The notes below the pieces were generated by a model, which saw nothing but the letters and a program-made list of their open reading frames with translations, was not told the origin of the DNA and searched no databases. Positions 30,236 to 38,679 of a stretch of DNA of 64,000 nt are shown here, one piece after another (within the stretch, counting starts at the first letter, position 1; each line of letters starts with the position of its first letter). The DNA lies in contig JABARE010000006.1 of assembly GCA_019187365.1 (NCBI GenBank), positions 62,001 through 126,000 on the forward strand, read 5' to 3'. The translations under genes were made by a program, and so were the position numbers. The stretch comes from Saprospiraceae bacterium. Its GTDB lineage: Bacteria; Bacteroidota; Bacteroidia; Chitinophagales; Saprospiraceae.

Positions 30236-30616
30236 TCAGTTGGCGGCGATGCAACTGATCTCGATGTTTACAAAGCGCGGAAGCGCTGATACCTGCACCA
30301 ACTCCCTGGCGGGTGGGTTGCCGTCGGTGAAGTAGGTGGCATAAACGGCGTTGATGGCGTTGAACTGGTGCATGTCTGCTACGTAAACCGTGCACTTCAG
30401 CACATGGGAGAAGTCCATCCCGGCAGCCCGGAGTATGGCCGAGATGTTGTCCAGAACGCGATGGGTCTCTTCTTCTATGGTTGCATTGCGCAACGCCCCG
30501 GTGGCCGGGTCGATGGCGATCTGGCCGGAAACAAAGAGCATATTGCCCGTCTGGACCGCCTGGCTGTAGGGGCCGATGGGCTTTGGGGCGTCGGGAGTGA
30601 AAACGATCTTCTTCAT
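30236..30616 (-). CDS. RidA-family reactive intermediate deaminase
   Basis: The 126-residue protein has the normal length for the RidA/YjgF family, which hydrolyses reactive enamine/imine intermediates formed by PLP enzymes. It shows APKPIGPYSQAVQTGNMLFVSGQI at the N-terminus and the conserved Arg in NPPARELVQV near residue 105 that binds the substrate carboxylate. The C-terminal VNIEISCIAA completes the fold. It precedes trpS by seven bases and follows a terminator-like hairpin after rpmF. Confidence 0.92.
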   Translation of the reverse strand: MKKIVFTPDAPKPIGPYSQAVQTGNMLFVSGQIAIDPATGALRNATIEEETHRVLDNISAILRAAGMDFSHVLKCTVYVADMHQFNAINAVYATYFTDGNPPARELVQVSALPRFVNIEISCIAAN

Positions 30617-30635
30617 TGGTTAAATTTAAAATGCG

Positions 30636-30665
30636 AAAAGCTCCTCATACGCCTATGGGAGCTTT
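30636..30665 (-). terminator. Probable terminator of yceD-rpmF
   Basis: On the minus strand, AAAGCTCC...GGAGCTTTT form an 8-base-pair stem with a 13-base loop, followed by TTTTCGCATTTT. It lies between rpmF and ridA and separates the two minus-strand units. Confidence 0.6.
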
Positions 30666-30689
30666 CCTGATGCTGTAATGTATATGGGC

Positions 30690-30893
30690 TTATTCCGCCG
30701 CAGCCTCTTCAGGTGCACCCGCTATCACCACGTTGCCACGGTAGTACATCTTGCCTTCGTGCCAATAGGCGTGGTGCATAATGTGGGTTACACCGGTGGC
30801 TTTGCAAGTCGCCAACTGAGGCGTTTCCGCTTTGTAATGGGTTCTGCGCTTTCTCTTGCGCTGTTTGGAGTGCCTCCATTTAGGATTTGGCAT
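30690..30893 (-). CDS. rpmF: 50S ribosomal protein L32
   Basis: The 67-residue protein has the L32 start (MPNPKWRHSKQRKRKRRTHYKAE) and a single remaining Cys (ATCKATG) instead of the four-Cys zinc site, as in zinc-independent forms. The C-terminus is acidic (EEAAAE). It is the partner of yceD, which lies 12 bases upstream, a very common pairing. Confidence 0.96.
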   Translation of the reverse strand: MPNPKWRHSKQRKRKRRTHYKAETPQLATCKATGVTHIMHHAYWHEGKMYYRGNVVIAGAPEEAAAE

Positions 30894-30905
30894 GTCGCAC
30901 GAATT

Positions 30906-31418
30906 TTACTGTTCCAATTTTTTGAGAGGGTCCCAGGCAGAATCATCTGCGTGAAACCCTTCGCTCCGGTCTATCCGGCTGAGAACCTCCTGGTCGCAGG
31001 GCGGATTTTCCATCGCTCCGCAATCGATCGTCTGGGAAATGGGCAAAGACAGGCAGATCGATTCGTAAAGAATGCCGGCCAGCCGCAACTCCTGTTCGGT
31101 GGGCGAAAGGCAGATGAGGCTCGGATCGGCAACTTTTTCATTGGCCGATTTCACATACAGGAGATGCTGCGCACAGACGGGAATTTCAATGTCTGCAAGG
31201 CAGCGATCACAAACCGACCGGTATTTCCCCTCGATGGTGATTTGAAGGGTGCTCAGGTCGTTCTGTTTGTCGAGCAGCAACTGAACCTCAAAGTTTCCTT
31301 TGCGTATCGGACTCGCCTCGAAGTGCTCGAAAAAAGCGCCTCCAAGGGTCCAGCGGTACTCATGCACGCCGTTCCGCAAACTTTTTAGCGGAATTGCATA
31401 TGCCTTCAGGGGGTCCAT
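30906..31418 (-). CDS. yceD: DUF177/YceD family protein
   Basis: The 170-residue protein belongs to the YceD family, which is linked to large-subunit rRNA processing and nearly always encoded with rpmF. The CDRCL element (CxxC) near residue 77 and the acidic C-terminal region ending DDSAWDPLKKLEQ are visible. The ATG at 31418 is chosen; a longer frame to 31493 would run through the promoter box at 31443-31450. Confidence 0.88.
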   Translation of the reverse strand: MDPLKAYAIPLKSLRNGVHEYRWTLGGAFFEHFEASPIRKGNFEVQLLLDKQNDLSTLQITIEGKYRSVCDRCLADIEIPVCAQHLLYVKSANEKVADPSLICLSPTEQELRLAGILYESICLSLPISQTIDCGAMENPPCDQEVLSRIDRSEGFHADDSAWDPLKKLEQ

Positions 31419-31442
31419 CGCCAGTTGATCAAAAACGGACTG

Positions 31443-31450
31443 CAAAAGTA
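31443..31450 (-). promoter_or_regulatory. Candidate -7 box of yceD-rpmF
   Basis: TACTTTTG on the minus strand matches TAnnTTTG and implies a start near 31436, about 18 bases before the yceD ATG. Confidence 0.5.
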
Positions 31451-31500
31451 GACTTTTTTCTGCAATTGGAGAATAAATTCTGCAGGAAGGCAACGCGAAT

Positions 31501-32805
31501 TCAGTGTTTGCTAAATACTAAACTTTGATTTAAATATGGTATTTTTATATAATACAAACCAGTCTGTAAATGATTTATTAATATATTATTATTATTTATA
31601 ATGTATTCTTCGTGCACCTTCCCCAATGCGTCGGACAGAACGACGCGGGCCCCAGGTGCGACACCGCTAAGGGTCAGGTAGTCTCCTGCAGGGTTAGGGA
31701 AGGCAATGACCTTGTGTTGCTTTCCAGCGGGGTCGTCGCTCGCGACCGTGCCTCCGCAGCGCACTTTTTCAAAGGCGCTCCACAGGTCGCGCGCCAGCAG
31801 GATGCTGACCTCGTCGTTGCCATTGGATTCACCCATTCGCAGCATCACCAGTTTAAGGCTCGGCACCACAAAGAGCAACTGGCCGTTCTTGCCAATGCCC
31901 GCGATCAGGTCGGATGGAGCTTCAGGAAGCAGGGGGCCGGGAAAATCGATCTGAAGTCCGGGCAAACGAAACGAGGGCTGGCCATTGAGCCACCACAAAT
32001 ACCCATACGATGGATTCAAGCTTTGAGATGGCCGGGTCATGGCCTGGAAATAGCTGCTGTCGCGCATCAGGACATCCTGGCCCCATGCGCCCTTGTTTAG
32101 CACGAGCAGTCCAAAACGCGCCATGCTGCGCGCATCGCTGAAGTAGACGTTGTTCCATCCGGATTGGAGCCACAGGCCCTTCATGCCAATGCGGCTTTTG
32201 AGTTTTTGCTGGATGTATTGGTTCTCATTGATACCCGTTGCGGCTTCCAGCACGTTGCGCAACAGGGTGTAGGGGGCATTGTGGTAGGCCCACCGCTGAC
32301 CTGGTTGGTCCAGGCAAAGCAGACAGGTGTCCAGGGTGCAGTGGTTGTCGGTAACGCGATCGTCTAAACCAGTAGTCATCGTCAACTGGTGCCAAATGGT
32401 GATCTCGTTTTCCTCAGACTCACGGCAGGAAGTCCACCCTTTGCCAAGGTATTTTGCACTGGGCTCATGCAGAGCCAGTTCCCCGTCTTCCACGGCCATA
32501 CCGGTCAGGAAAGCCGTCAGGGTCTTTCCGGCAGATGCCCAGTACCAAAGTGAGTCCCGGGTAAAACTGCCAAAATATTTTTCCAGGATGATCCGTCCAT
32601 TGTACAGCACCAGAAAAGCTTTCGACTTTTCTTCTGCAAGCAGGCTGTACAGCGGATCGATCGCATTGGTGCACCACCCAACAGCCTCTGGCGACTCAGT
32701 CTCCCATTCCGGACCGGTGAGCGGTGGGAAATACAATCCCTGGTTAAAACCCGCCAACGGGCAAATGGACAGCATCATGATTTTAAGGGCCCCGCGAATT
32801 GACAT
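31501..32805 (-). CDS. Secreted serine hydrolase with T9SS sorting domain
   Basis: The 434-residue protein has a signal peptide, a beta-lactamase-family domain with SAGK (SxxK nucleophile motif) near residue 97, and a C-terminal type A T9SS sorting domain (FPNPAGDYLTLSG, then LQTGLYYIKI and a basic end). It is expected to be exported by SecYEG and T9SS and attached or released at the cell surface. The last about 90 bases of the gene are strikingly AT-rich compared with the rest (residues IINNNNILINH). The start is the ATG at 32805. It is unrelated in detail to the hydrolase at 399. Confidence 0.85.
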   Translation of the reverse strand: MSIRGALKIMMLSICPLAGFNQGLYFPPLTGPEWETESPEAVGWCTNAIDPLYSLLAEEKSKAFLVLYNGRIILEKYFGSFTRDSLWYWASAGKTLTAFLTGMAVEDGELALHEPSAKYLGKGWTSCRESEENEITIWHQLTMTTGLDDRVTDNHCTLDTCLLCLDQPGQRWAYHNAPYTLLRNVLEAATGINENQYIQQKLKSRIGMKGLWLQSGWNNVYFSDARSMARFGLLVLNKGAWGQDVLMRDSSYFQAMTRPSQSLNPSYGYLWWLNGQPSFRLPGLQIDFPGPLLPEAPSDLIAGIGKNGQLLFVVPSLKLVMLRMGESNGNDEVSILLARDLWSAFEKVRCGGTVASDDPAGKQHKVIAFPNPAGDYLTLSGVAPGARVVLSDALGKVHEEYIINNNNILINHLQTGLYYIKIPYLNQSLVFSKH

Positions 32806-32855
32806 CGGATGTGGAGATTTTAAATTAGACGGGAAAGATATGTTCAGGTTTAAGC

Positions 32856-32880
32856 AAAAAAAAACCCCGGCCTGCCGGGG
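32856..32880 (-). terminator. Strong intrinsic terminator of beta-barrel gene
   Basis: CCCCGGC/GCCGGGG with a two-base centre is followed on the minus strand by nine T residues, 28 bases after the stop at 32909. This is a textbook intrinsic terminator for the upstream minus-strand gene. It sits in the leader region of the serine hydrolase. Confidence 0.8.
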
Positions 32881-32908
32881 TTTTAAATCTAGACAATGTC
32901 TGTAATAA

Positions 32909-33457
32909 TTAGAAGTGGTACCACAGACCAAAGGTCAGCGAACTCATGTTCATGTTTACGCTGAAATCCGTTTCGGAATCACCTACCTCCGGGCTGGTGC
33001 TGGTGAAGTCGATGAGCCCGAGTTCGGCATTGACAGACCACTTATCAGCCAGCATATAGCTAATGCCAGGAGACAGGGAAATGCCGAGAATGCTTGTCGT
33101 GGCATCGGTGCCACCAAACTCAAGCTTTGAAGACAAATACTCGACACCGGGGGCGAGGTAAAAATAGAAGTTATCGCCACTGTGCCATGCCATGCGGTAC
33201 TGGGCTCCAACCCCAAAAACGGTGGATTCAGTATCCGGATCGGTGGTTTTGTCTTTATTGGAACCGAAAGTGATTCCACCAACGATGGCACCATTGTCAC
33301 TCAGCCAGTAACCCAAACGGGGAGACAGGGCAAAGGAACTGTGGTGGTCATTGGATGAGAAGCCCAAATCGGCACCGAGAAAGAGTTTGCTTTGAGCAAA
33401 AGAGGCGGCTCCGCAAGCAAAGCAGAAGATCAGGGACAGGAAGATTTGTTTTTTCAT
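32909..33457 (-). CDS. Small outer membrane beta-barrel protein
   Basis: The 182-residue protein has a classic signal peptide (MKKQIFLSLIFCFACGAASF, cleavage near FAQS). Alternating strands of an eight-stranded OmpA/OmpW-type barrel follow, ending in the aromatic motif LWYHF that BAM recognises. Function cannot be assigned; related Bacteroidota proteins are annotated only as outer membrane beta-barrel proteins. The ATG at 33457 fits the leader; 33475 is an alternative. A strong terminator follows. Confidence 0.8.
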   Translation of the reverse strand: MKKQIFLSLIFCFACGAASFAQSKLFLGADLGFSSNDHHSSFALSPRLGYWLSDNGAIVGGITFGSNKDKTTDPDTESTVFGVGAQYRMAWHSGDNFYFYLAPGVEYLSSKLEFGGTDATTSILGISLSPGISYMLADKWSVNAELGLIDFTSTSPEVGDSETDFSVNMNMSSLTFGLWYHF

Positions 33458-33626
33458 AAAGTTAAAGTTTTTCATGTTAAACATGGAGAATCTCCGCAAG
33501 TTTAGGAAGAAGACCCGCATCTGCAAAATTTTTTAATATAAAATTTTCACACCCGTTACAGCTTGCAAATCAGCCAACAAGGCTAAAGCAGCCCAACCAC
33601 AGTGCAACACACTGTATGTTAAAGCA

Positions 33627-34748
33627 TTAACCGGATTCACCCGACCGGTTCGGTGTGCGCTGTGTTTGAAGTCTGGCATCCCGCTGGTGGCGTTCGATCG
33701 CGAGATCGAGAAGCCGGCTCACCAACTCAGGGTAGCCAAGCCCGGACTGTTCCCACATTTTCGGGTACATGCTGATCCGGGTGAAGCCAGGCAGGGTATT
33801 GATCTCGTTGACGAGAACCCGCCCGTCGTCAGTAAGAAAAAAATCGACCCGGCTGAGCCCTTCGCAACAAAGGGCTTGGTACGTTTGAACCGCGAGCTGC
33901 CGAAGTCGCTGCTCCGTGTCGGGATCTATGTTGGCGGGGATCTGCGTTCTTGCTCCCTGGGGGTCGAGGTACTTGGCTTCGTAGGAGTAAAACCGGTGGC
34001 TGGGAATGATCTCACCGGGGCTGGCCGTTGCAACCGATTCGTTGCCCAGAACAGCGCATTCGATTTCCCGGCCTGTTATCTGTGCTTCCACGACAATTTT
34101 ATCGTCGAAGGAAAAAGCCAATTCAACCGCTTGTCTGAACGATGTTTCAGAGTCCGCGCGGGAAATGCCCACGGATGATCCCAGATTGGCGGGTTTAACA
34201 AAGACGGGCATGCCCAACTCTCCGGCCACTTCCGTGAATACAGGCGCTGCCTCCCAGCGGCGAAAGGTCAGGTAAGGGCCTATGGGTACACCGGCTTCCT
34301 TCAACAGGCGCTTCATCACTTCCTTGTCCATCCCAACGGCAGAGCCCAAAACTCCGGGGCCAACGAATGGCAGTTCTGCAATCCGCAATAACCCCTGGAC
34401 GGTGCCGTCTTCTCCCAAAGGTCCGTGCAGAATGGGGAAAACGAGGTCTAAGACCCCCTCCTTACTAAATTGACCGTTCAGCGCCATTCGCCCCGCACCG
34501 CCCGGTAGCAAACAGGCCTCTAAGGAAGAAAACCGCCCGGCCTTCCAGGCCTCAAAACTGAAATCGTGCAGGCTGTTGCGCTCGTCGAGCAGATGCCATT
34601 TGCCCGAAGGGTCAATGTAAATGAGCAAGGGCTCCCAGCGCTGCCGGTCCAGCGCCTCGAGGACGTTGGCTGCCGAAAGGATGGAAATCTCGTGTTCGGC
34701 TGATTTGCCGCCAAACAATATGCCTACGCGCATTCTGGATGTATTCAT
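33627..34748 (-). CDS. ddl: D-alanine--D-alanine ligase
   Basis: This ATP-grasp ligase makes D-Ala-D-Ala for peptidoglycan; it has 373 residues from the ATG at 34748. Visible landmarks are GGKSAEHEISILSA at the N-terminus, LHGPLGEDGTVQGLL near 95, KPANLGSSVGIS near 170, and EINTLPGFTRISMYPKMWE near 320 with metal and substrate ligands. A longer frame upstream to 35057 is spurious and crosses the divergent promoter region. It is divergent from the PASTA protein gene, another cell-wall-linked function. Confidence 0.94.
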   Translation of the reverse strand: MNTSRMRVGILFGGKSAEHEISILSAANVLEALDRQRWEPLLIYIDPSGKWHLLDERNSLHDFSFEAWKAGRFSSLEACLLPGGAGRMALNGQFSKEGVLDLVFPILHGPLGEDGTVQGLLRIAELPFVGPGVLGSAVGMDKEVMKRLLKEAGVPIGPYLTFRRWEAAPVFTEVAGELGMPVFVKPANLGSSVGISRADSETSFRQAVELAFSFDDKIVVEAQITGREIECAVLGNESVATASPGEIIPSHRFYSYEAKYLDPQGARTQIPANIDPDTEQRLRQLAVQTYQALCCEGLSRVDFFLTDDGRVLVNEINTLPGFTRISMYPKMWEQSGLGYPELVSRLLDLAIERHQRDARLQTQRTPNRSGESG

Positions 34749-34777
34749 GGGTAAAGATGGAATTTTCACCAAAATTA

Positions 34778-34785
34778 CAAACATA
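34778..34785 (-). promoter_or_regulatory. Candidate -7 box of ddl
   Basis: TATGTTTG on the minus strand is a full TAnnTTTG match in an AT-rich stretch, 30 bases before the ddl ATG. Confidence 0.5.
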
Positions 34786-34868
34786 TTAAATAAAAATGTA
34801 ATATATTGTAGACTGCTCCTGCAGGGGTGGCCGGTTCTCCAGGGGTGACCGGGCTTCCTTGAATTCTC

Positions 34869-34876
34869 TATCTTTG
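34869..34876 (+). promoter_or_regulatory. Candidate -7 box of PASTA gene
   Basis: TATCTTTG is a full TAnnTTTG match, 45 bases before the ATG at 34921. No ideal -33 TTG is present. Confidence 0.5.
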
Positions 34877-34920
34877 CCCTGCGCCGTAAGGGATATCCAA
34901 AGCCGGACGGGCGCAGGTTG

Positions 34921-35754
34921 ATGGACCGCAAGGCTGAGGGCTTTAAACTTTCCGATCTCCCCGCTTTTTTCAAAAGCAGGCTCCTGTTGCATACGATCGT
35001 TAGATTCCTGCTGGTGCTGGTAATCTTGTGGATGCTCCATGCCATTGCTCTTCGCATCTACACCCATCATGGGCAGCGCCTCCGCATGCCCAACTATGCC
35101 GGGGTCAGCCTCGATAAGGCGCGATTGCACGCCAAAGGCCGCGATTTCAGGCTGGTCGCCAACGATTCACTTTTCGTAAAGGGAAAGCCGGGAGGCCTTA
35201 TTTTATCTCAGGTACCCGCCAAAGGTTCTTTGGTAAAGGAAGGAAGGACGGTTTACCTCACCCTTACGCGGTACCGGCCCGACCAGTTTTTGTCGGGGGA
35301 CCTGCCCGTGCTTTACGGCAAGCGCTTTGATTTTAAAAGCCGCGAGCTCTTCAACCGGTTTGAGCTCGTTTCGCGCATCGTCCGCATGGATTATGATCCG
35401 GGCCCCGAACAGCATATTCTTCAGGTTCATTACAAGGGAACTGCTCTGGCAGATGCAGAGCGCAAAGAAGAAAACATTCCCATTTTCCTTGGGGATACCC
35501 TGGATTTTGTCGTATCGACTCAGGAAGGGGGGCACGTGGAAGTTCCCGACCTCATGTGCCATACCATGGCAGAAGCACAATTCCTGTTGGCCACCTACAA
35601 GCTCTCTATGGACAACTGGGAAAGCGATGCTGAGCTTGGAGAGCCTGAATCGGCATTTGTCGTTTCGCAGCAACCGGCAGCGGGTGAGCGCGTGGCCCTG
35701 GGCACGGCGGTGAAGTTGAAGCTGCAGGAAGAAAAACCGGACTTTTGCGAGTGA
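34921..35754 (+). CDS. Membrane-anchored PASTA-domain protein
   Basis: The 277-residue protein has a short cytoplasmic N-terminus and one membrane helix (about residues 22-43). An extracytoplasmic part contains PASTA-like repeats (RMPNYAGVSLDKARLHAKGRDF, EVPDLMCHTMAEAQFLL, and QQPAAGERVALGTAVKLKL). PASTA domains bind peptidoglycan fragments or beta-lactams in Ser/Thr kinases and PBPs, but no kinase or transpeptidase domain is fused here. It is followed closely by the rhodanese and YraN genes, forming a plus-strand unit. Position next to ddl fits a cell-wall role (inference). Confidence 0.83.
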   Translation: MDRKAEGFKLSDLPAFFKSRLLLHTIVRFLLVLVILWMLHAIALRIYTHHGQRLRMPNYAGVSLDKARLHAKGRDFRLVANDSLFVKGKPGGLILSQVPAKGSLVKEGRTVYLTLTRYRPDQFLSGDLPVLYGKRFDFKSRELFNRFELVSRIVRMDYDPGPEQHILQVHYKGTALADAERKEENIPIFLGDTLDFVVSTQEGGHVEVPDLMCHTMAEAQFLLATYKLSMDNWESDAELGEPESAFVVSQQPAAGERVALGTAVKLKLQEEKPDFCE

Positions 35755-35763
35755 CCGAGCCCA

Positions 35764-36078
35764 ATGGAAGACATCAGCGTTAACGAGCTCAGACAGCGGC
35801 TGGACCGCGGAGAACGAATTCGCCTGGTCGACGTGCGGGAAGCCTACGAGCACGACGAGTTCAACATCGGTGGTGAACTCATGCCATTGGGAGCCCTCAT
35901 CCCGGAACACCTCGACGCCCTCAGAGGCGATGAAGACACAGAGATCGTCTTGTACTGCCGCAGTGGCAACCGGAGTGGCGTCGCCAAAACCCTGTTGGCC
36001 ATGGCCGGATTTACCCGCGTCCGGAACCTGCTCGGTGGAATGCTCGAGTGGCAGGGGATTGATCCTTCAGAAGCTTAA
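35764..36078 (+). CDS. Rhodanese-like domain protein
   Basis: This single-domain rhodanese has 104 residues. The active-site loop reads CRSGNRSG near residue 65 with its catalytic Cys, and LVDVREAYEHDEFNIGG is the CH2A-type N-terminal motif. Such proteins carry sulfur as persulfide for tRNA thiolation or cyanide/thiosulfate chemistry; the acceptor is unknown. It lies nine bases after the PASTA gene and nine before YraN. Confidence 0.9.
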   Translation: MEDISVNELRQRLDRGERIRLVDVREAYEHDEFNIGGELMPLGALIPEHLDALRGDEDTEIVLYCRSGNRSGVAKTLLAMAGFTRVRNLLGGMLEWQGIDPSEA

Positions 36079-36087
36079 TACGCTCCG

Positions 36088-36447
36088 ATGGAGTCCCATC
36101 ATCTCGACACCGGCAAACGCGGAGAGGTCATCGCCCGAAACCATCTGGAGGGGAAGGGCTATCGAATTCTGGACAGCAACTGGCGACACGGGAAAACGGA
36201 ACTGGACATCGTTGCCCTTCACGGCAGCATCCTCGTTTTTGTCGAAGTAAAAACGCGCAGCTCCTCGTGGTTCGGTGAGGCCGCCGCCTTTGTCGACGAA
36301 CGCAAGGAAGCCCTGATCCAGGAAGCGGCTGCCGCCTACATGACGCAAAAGAACTACAATTGGGAAGTAAGATTTGACGTCATCGGCGTTCAATTGGCTG
36401 CCAATGGCAGTTTCGAATTGAACCATTACGAGGACGCTTTTTTCTGA
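36088..36447 (+). CDS. yraN: UPF0102 (YraN) family protein
   Basis: The 119-residue protein has the restriction-endonuclease-like core of the YraN family: GKRGEVIARNHLEGKGYRIL, a D near 42 in ELDIVAL and FVEVKTRSS near residue 55 (the D-ExK triad). The biochemical role of the family is not settled; it may process nucleic acid junctions. It is the last gene of the PASTA-rhodanese-YraN unit and converges on the gamma carbonic anhydrase gene. Confidence 0.9.
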   Translation: MESHHLDTGKRGEVIARNHLEGKGYRILDSNWRHGKTELDIVALHGSILVFVEVKTRSSSWFGEAAAFVDERKEALIQEAAAAYMTQKNYNWEVRFDVIGVQLAANGSFELNHYEDAFF

Positions 36448-36466
36448 GGACCGGCCAAAGATGCGA

Positions 36467-36997
36467 TCATTGTACCCCGCCCCCGCCCGTGTACCAGCTT
36501 GCGTAGACGGGGTAGTTTCTGGCGGTCCTGCGGATGTGAAATTCAAATTGGTCCTCGTCGATTGGTTTCAATTTCCGCGCCGGTATGCCCGCGTAGATGT
36601 ATCCGCTTTCGAGTTCAACATTCTCCGGGACCAGCGCCCCGGCGGCAATGATGACGCGGGAAGGGACCAAGCATCGGTCGAGCAGCATGGCTCCCATGCC
36701 TACGAGTATGTCGGAGGCCAGGGTGCATCCGTGTACGATTGCACGATGTCCGATGGATACGCGGTCGCCAATGTTGGTTGCTGCCTTTTCATAGGTGCAG
36801 TGAATGATGGCGCCATCCTGGATGTTGACCTGGTTTCCGATGCGGATCGCGTTGACGTCGCCCCGGATGACGGCCTGGAACCAAACGCTGCATTCGTCGC
36901 CCATGACGACATCGCCAATGATCGTCGACGTGGGTGCGAAAAAGCACCCCTGGCCCCAACGGGGTTGCTGGTTGTGAAGGCTAATGATGTTTGCCAT
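36467..36997 (-). CDS. Gamma carbonic anhydrase-like hexapeptide protein
   Basis: The 176-residue protein has left-handed beta-helix hexapeptide repeats (IIGDVVMGDECSVWFQAVIRGD). The three metal-ligand His are in place (IIHCTY, SIGHRAIVHGC). It belongs to the gamma-CA/PaaY/CaiE group; members bind zinc or iron, and many are carbonic anhydrases or thioesterases. It is the last gene of rlmB-gumN-gamma CA, starting 13 bases after the TraB/GumN stop. Confidence 0.9.
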   Translation of the reverse strand: MANIISLHNQQPRWGQGCFFAPTSTIIGDVVMGDECSVWFQAVIRGDVNAIRIGNQVNIQDGAIIHCTYEKAATNIGDRVSIGHRAIVHGCTLASDILVGMGAMLLDRCLVPSRVIIAAGALVPENVELESGYIYAGIPARKLKPIDEDQFEFHIRRTARNYPVYASWYTGGGGVQ

Positions 36998-37010
36998 GGT
37001 TCAGTGCAGA

Positions 37011-37880
37011 TTATTGTACGCGCTTCACCCTGAAACCGGCTTCTCGAAGCCGGGAAAGAACACCCCCTTTTCCCCCGAGGTGACCGGCTCCCACAGCAAA
37101 CAAACAAACGTTCGTTCGCATGGCGTCTGCGATCAGCGGAACCCATGTGCGGTTGCGCTGGTCGAGCATCATTTCAATGTAAGGTGTCAGCGAAGCATCG
37201 CTGGTTGAAACCGACTCCGCCAGCTTATCAATTTCTTGTTCCCGGTACCAGCGATACATTTCATCGGATGCGCTTTGCGGAGCGCGAACGGATTCGAGCA
37301 ACATTTGCGCCTGAACGGGATAGGGAATGCTGTCGAACAGCGACAACTGAAAGTCGAGCGTTTCCAGACCTTCCAGCTCCTTTTCCTGATGGCGCGCCAT
37401 TTCGGCGAGTTCGAGTTCGTAAGATTTCAACTGGCCGTCGCGGAAAGCCATGGGGTTGCCTTCGGTCGCTGTCAGAGCGCTGAGGAATAATGGCTTGAAG
37501 CGCTCAAAAAATTGAAGGGGCATACCAAGGGAGTCGAAATGGGTGCTCAGCAGATGATATTCGGATTCGTCCAGCAGCTCCGACAGACGCTGATCCCCAT
37601 CCATAAAAAGGCGGTCCATGATGCCCATCAGCCCGGACAGATCCTGCATTTCGTCCATGTCGACCTCTGTGTAAATCTTTTCGGCGGACGCAAAAACAGT
37701 GTCAAAACCGGCCGGGAGAAAATACTGCTCCGACGGGATCAGGTGGACGGTTCCGAAGAGGTATGCGCGTTTGCCCGAGGTAGGGTCTTCAATTTTCCAC
37801 AGCAAGCCCGGTTCCTGGGCGCGGAGGCTGATGAGGCCCAGCAGGCATGCATAGGTTGAGAACAGGTGCTTTAACTTCAT
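37011..37880 (-). CDS. TraB/GumN family protein
   Basis: The 289-residue exported protein has a signal peptide (to about SLRAQ). It carries the TraB/GumN signatures YLFGTVHLIP near residue 40, with the conserved GTxH, and VGAGHLGGKGGVLSRLREAGF near the C-terminus (GxxH). The fold is a putative metalloprotease-like or erythromycin-esterase-like domain of unsettled activity. A palindromic repeat (copy F) lies inside its coding sequence about 90 bases before the stop. The ATG at 37880 is eight bases from the rlmB stop. Confidence 0.87.
   Translation of the reverse strand: MKLKHLFSTYACLLGLISLRAQEPGLLWKIEDPTSGKRAYLFGTVHLIPSEQYFLPAGFDTVFASAEKIYTEVDMDEMQDLSGLMGIMDRLFMDGDQRLSELLDESEYHLLSTHFDSLGMPLQFFERFKPLFLSALTATEGNPMAFRDGQLKSYELELAEMARHQEKELEGLETLDFQLSLFDSIPYPVQAQMLLESVRAPQSASDEMYRWYREQEIDKLAESVSTSDASLTPYIEMMLDQRNRTWVPLIADAMRTNVCLFAVGAGHLGGKGGVLSRLREAGFRVKRVQ
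37103..37116. repeat. Palindromic repeat, copy F (inside TraB/GumN gene)
   Basis: AACAAACGTTCGTT lies within the TraB/GumN coding sequence, where it encodes part of the RTNVCLF segment. Its presence inside a gene argues that the motif is more than a terminator. Confidence 0.5.
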
Positions 37881-37887
37881 TTTCTTT

Positions 37888-38628
37888 TCATTCACTGCGA
37901 TTCTGCAGCATGTATTCATAAAAAAGTATGCCAGCAGCCACCGATACGTTGAGTGACTGGATCTTGCCAGGCGTTGGTATTCCGGCTACTTCGTCGGCAA
38001 CCGCCAGAATTTCTGCCGAAACCCCCGTACCCTCAGATCCGAGTACAATGGCCAGGGGGCGACAAAGATCGACCTCCCGAACCGATTTATCTGCCCGCTC
38101 ACTGGCACACAGAATAACAAGTCCGCTGTCTTTGAGTTGCCGAACTCCGTGCAATAGATTTTTTTCGCGACAAACCGGCAGGCTCATCAAAGCACCAGAG
38201 GAAGCTTTGATCGCCTCGCTGTTTACCGGGGCGCTGTTTTTGGTGCCAATGAGCAATCCGTGAAGACCAAATACCTCAGCAGACCGCGCGATGGCGCCGA
38301 AATTGCGCACGTCGCTGATGCCATCGCAAACGGCAACCGCCGGTGCAATTCCCTGAAGGAAAAGGCCATCGACCAGGTTCTGGACCTGGTGAAAGGGAAT
38401 GGATGCCGTTATGGCAACCACGCCCTGGTGATTGAAACGACTCAGCCGGTCGAGCTTGGACTTGGGGACGCGAAGCACGGGTATCCCGCTGCCACGGGCC
38501 AGTCGCACCAGCAATTTTGTCTCTTCCTTATCCAGGGTTTCCGAAATAAAAATTTTCTGGATGGCGGTTTGGGCAGCTATTGCCTCGCGCACGGCGTTTT
38601 TACCAAGAACCAATTCTTTTTTCTCCAT
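37888..38628 (-). CDS. rlmB: 23S rRNA (guanosine-2'-O-)-methyltransferase RlmB-like
   Basis: This SPOUT-class methyltransferase has 246 residues. It has an N-terminal substrate-binding domain (LVLGKNAVREAI, GVVAITASIPF) and the trefoil-knot motifs DGISDVRNFGAIARSAEVFG, LAIVLGSEGTGVS and SLNVSVAAGILFYEYML, which bind SAM. The RlmB/TrmH distinction rests on the N-terminal domain and length, so the precise target nucleotide is inferred. It is divergent from the large protease gene with only 51 bases between. Confidence 0.92.
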   Translation of the reverse strand: MEKKELVLGKNAVREAIAAQTAIQKIFISETLDKEETKLLVRLARGSGIPVLRVPKSKLDRLSRFNHQGVVAITASIPFHQVQNLVDGLFLQGIAPAVAVCDGISDVRNFGAIARSAEVFGLHGLLIGTKNSAPVNSEAIKASSGALMSLPVCREKNLLHGVRQLKDSGLVILCASERADKSVREVDLCRPLAIVLGSEGTGVSAEILAVADEVAGIPTPGKIQSLNVSVAAGILFYEYMLQNRSE

Positions 38629-38679
38629 TTACAGCTTAAAATTATTGCTAATTTCACAATTCAAAACGCAATTGAATAT

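Noticed and set aside
30678..31388. 236-codon plus-strand frame opposite rpmF and yceD
   Set aside because: Both minus-strand genes are well supported; the plus frame lacks a domain.
33627..35057. 476-codon frame for ddl reaching far upstream
   Set aside because: Residues before MNTSRMRVG are low-complexity, cross the promoter boxes and overlap the divergent PASTA gene; the family start fits the ATG at 34748.
38260..38679. Upstream extension of the M36 protease frame by 140 codons
   Set aside because: It is antisense to rlmB, and the signal peptide begins at 38680.
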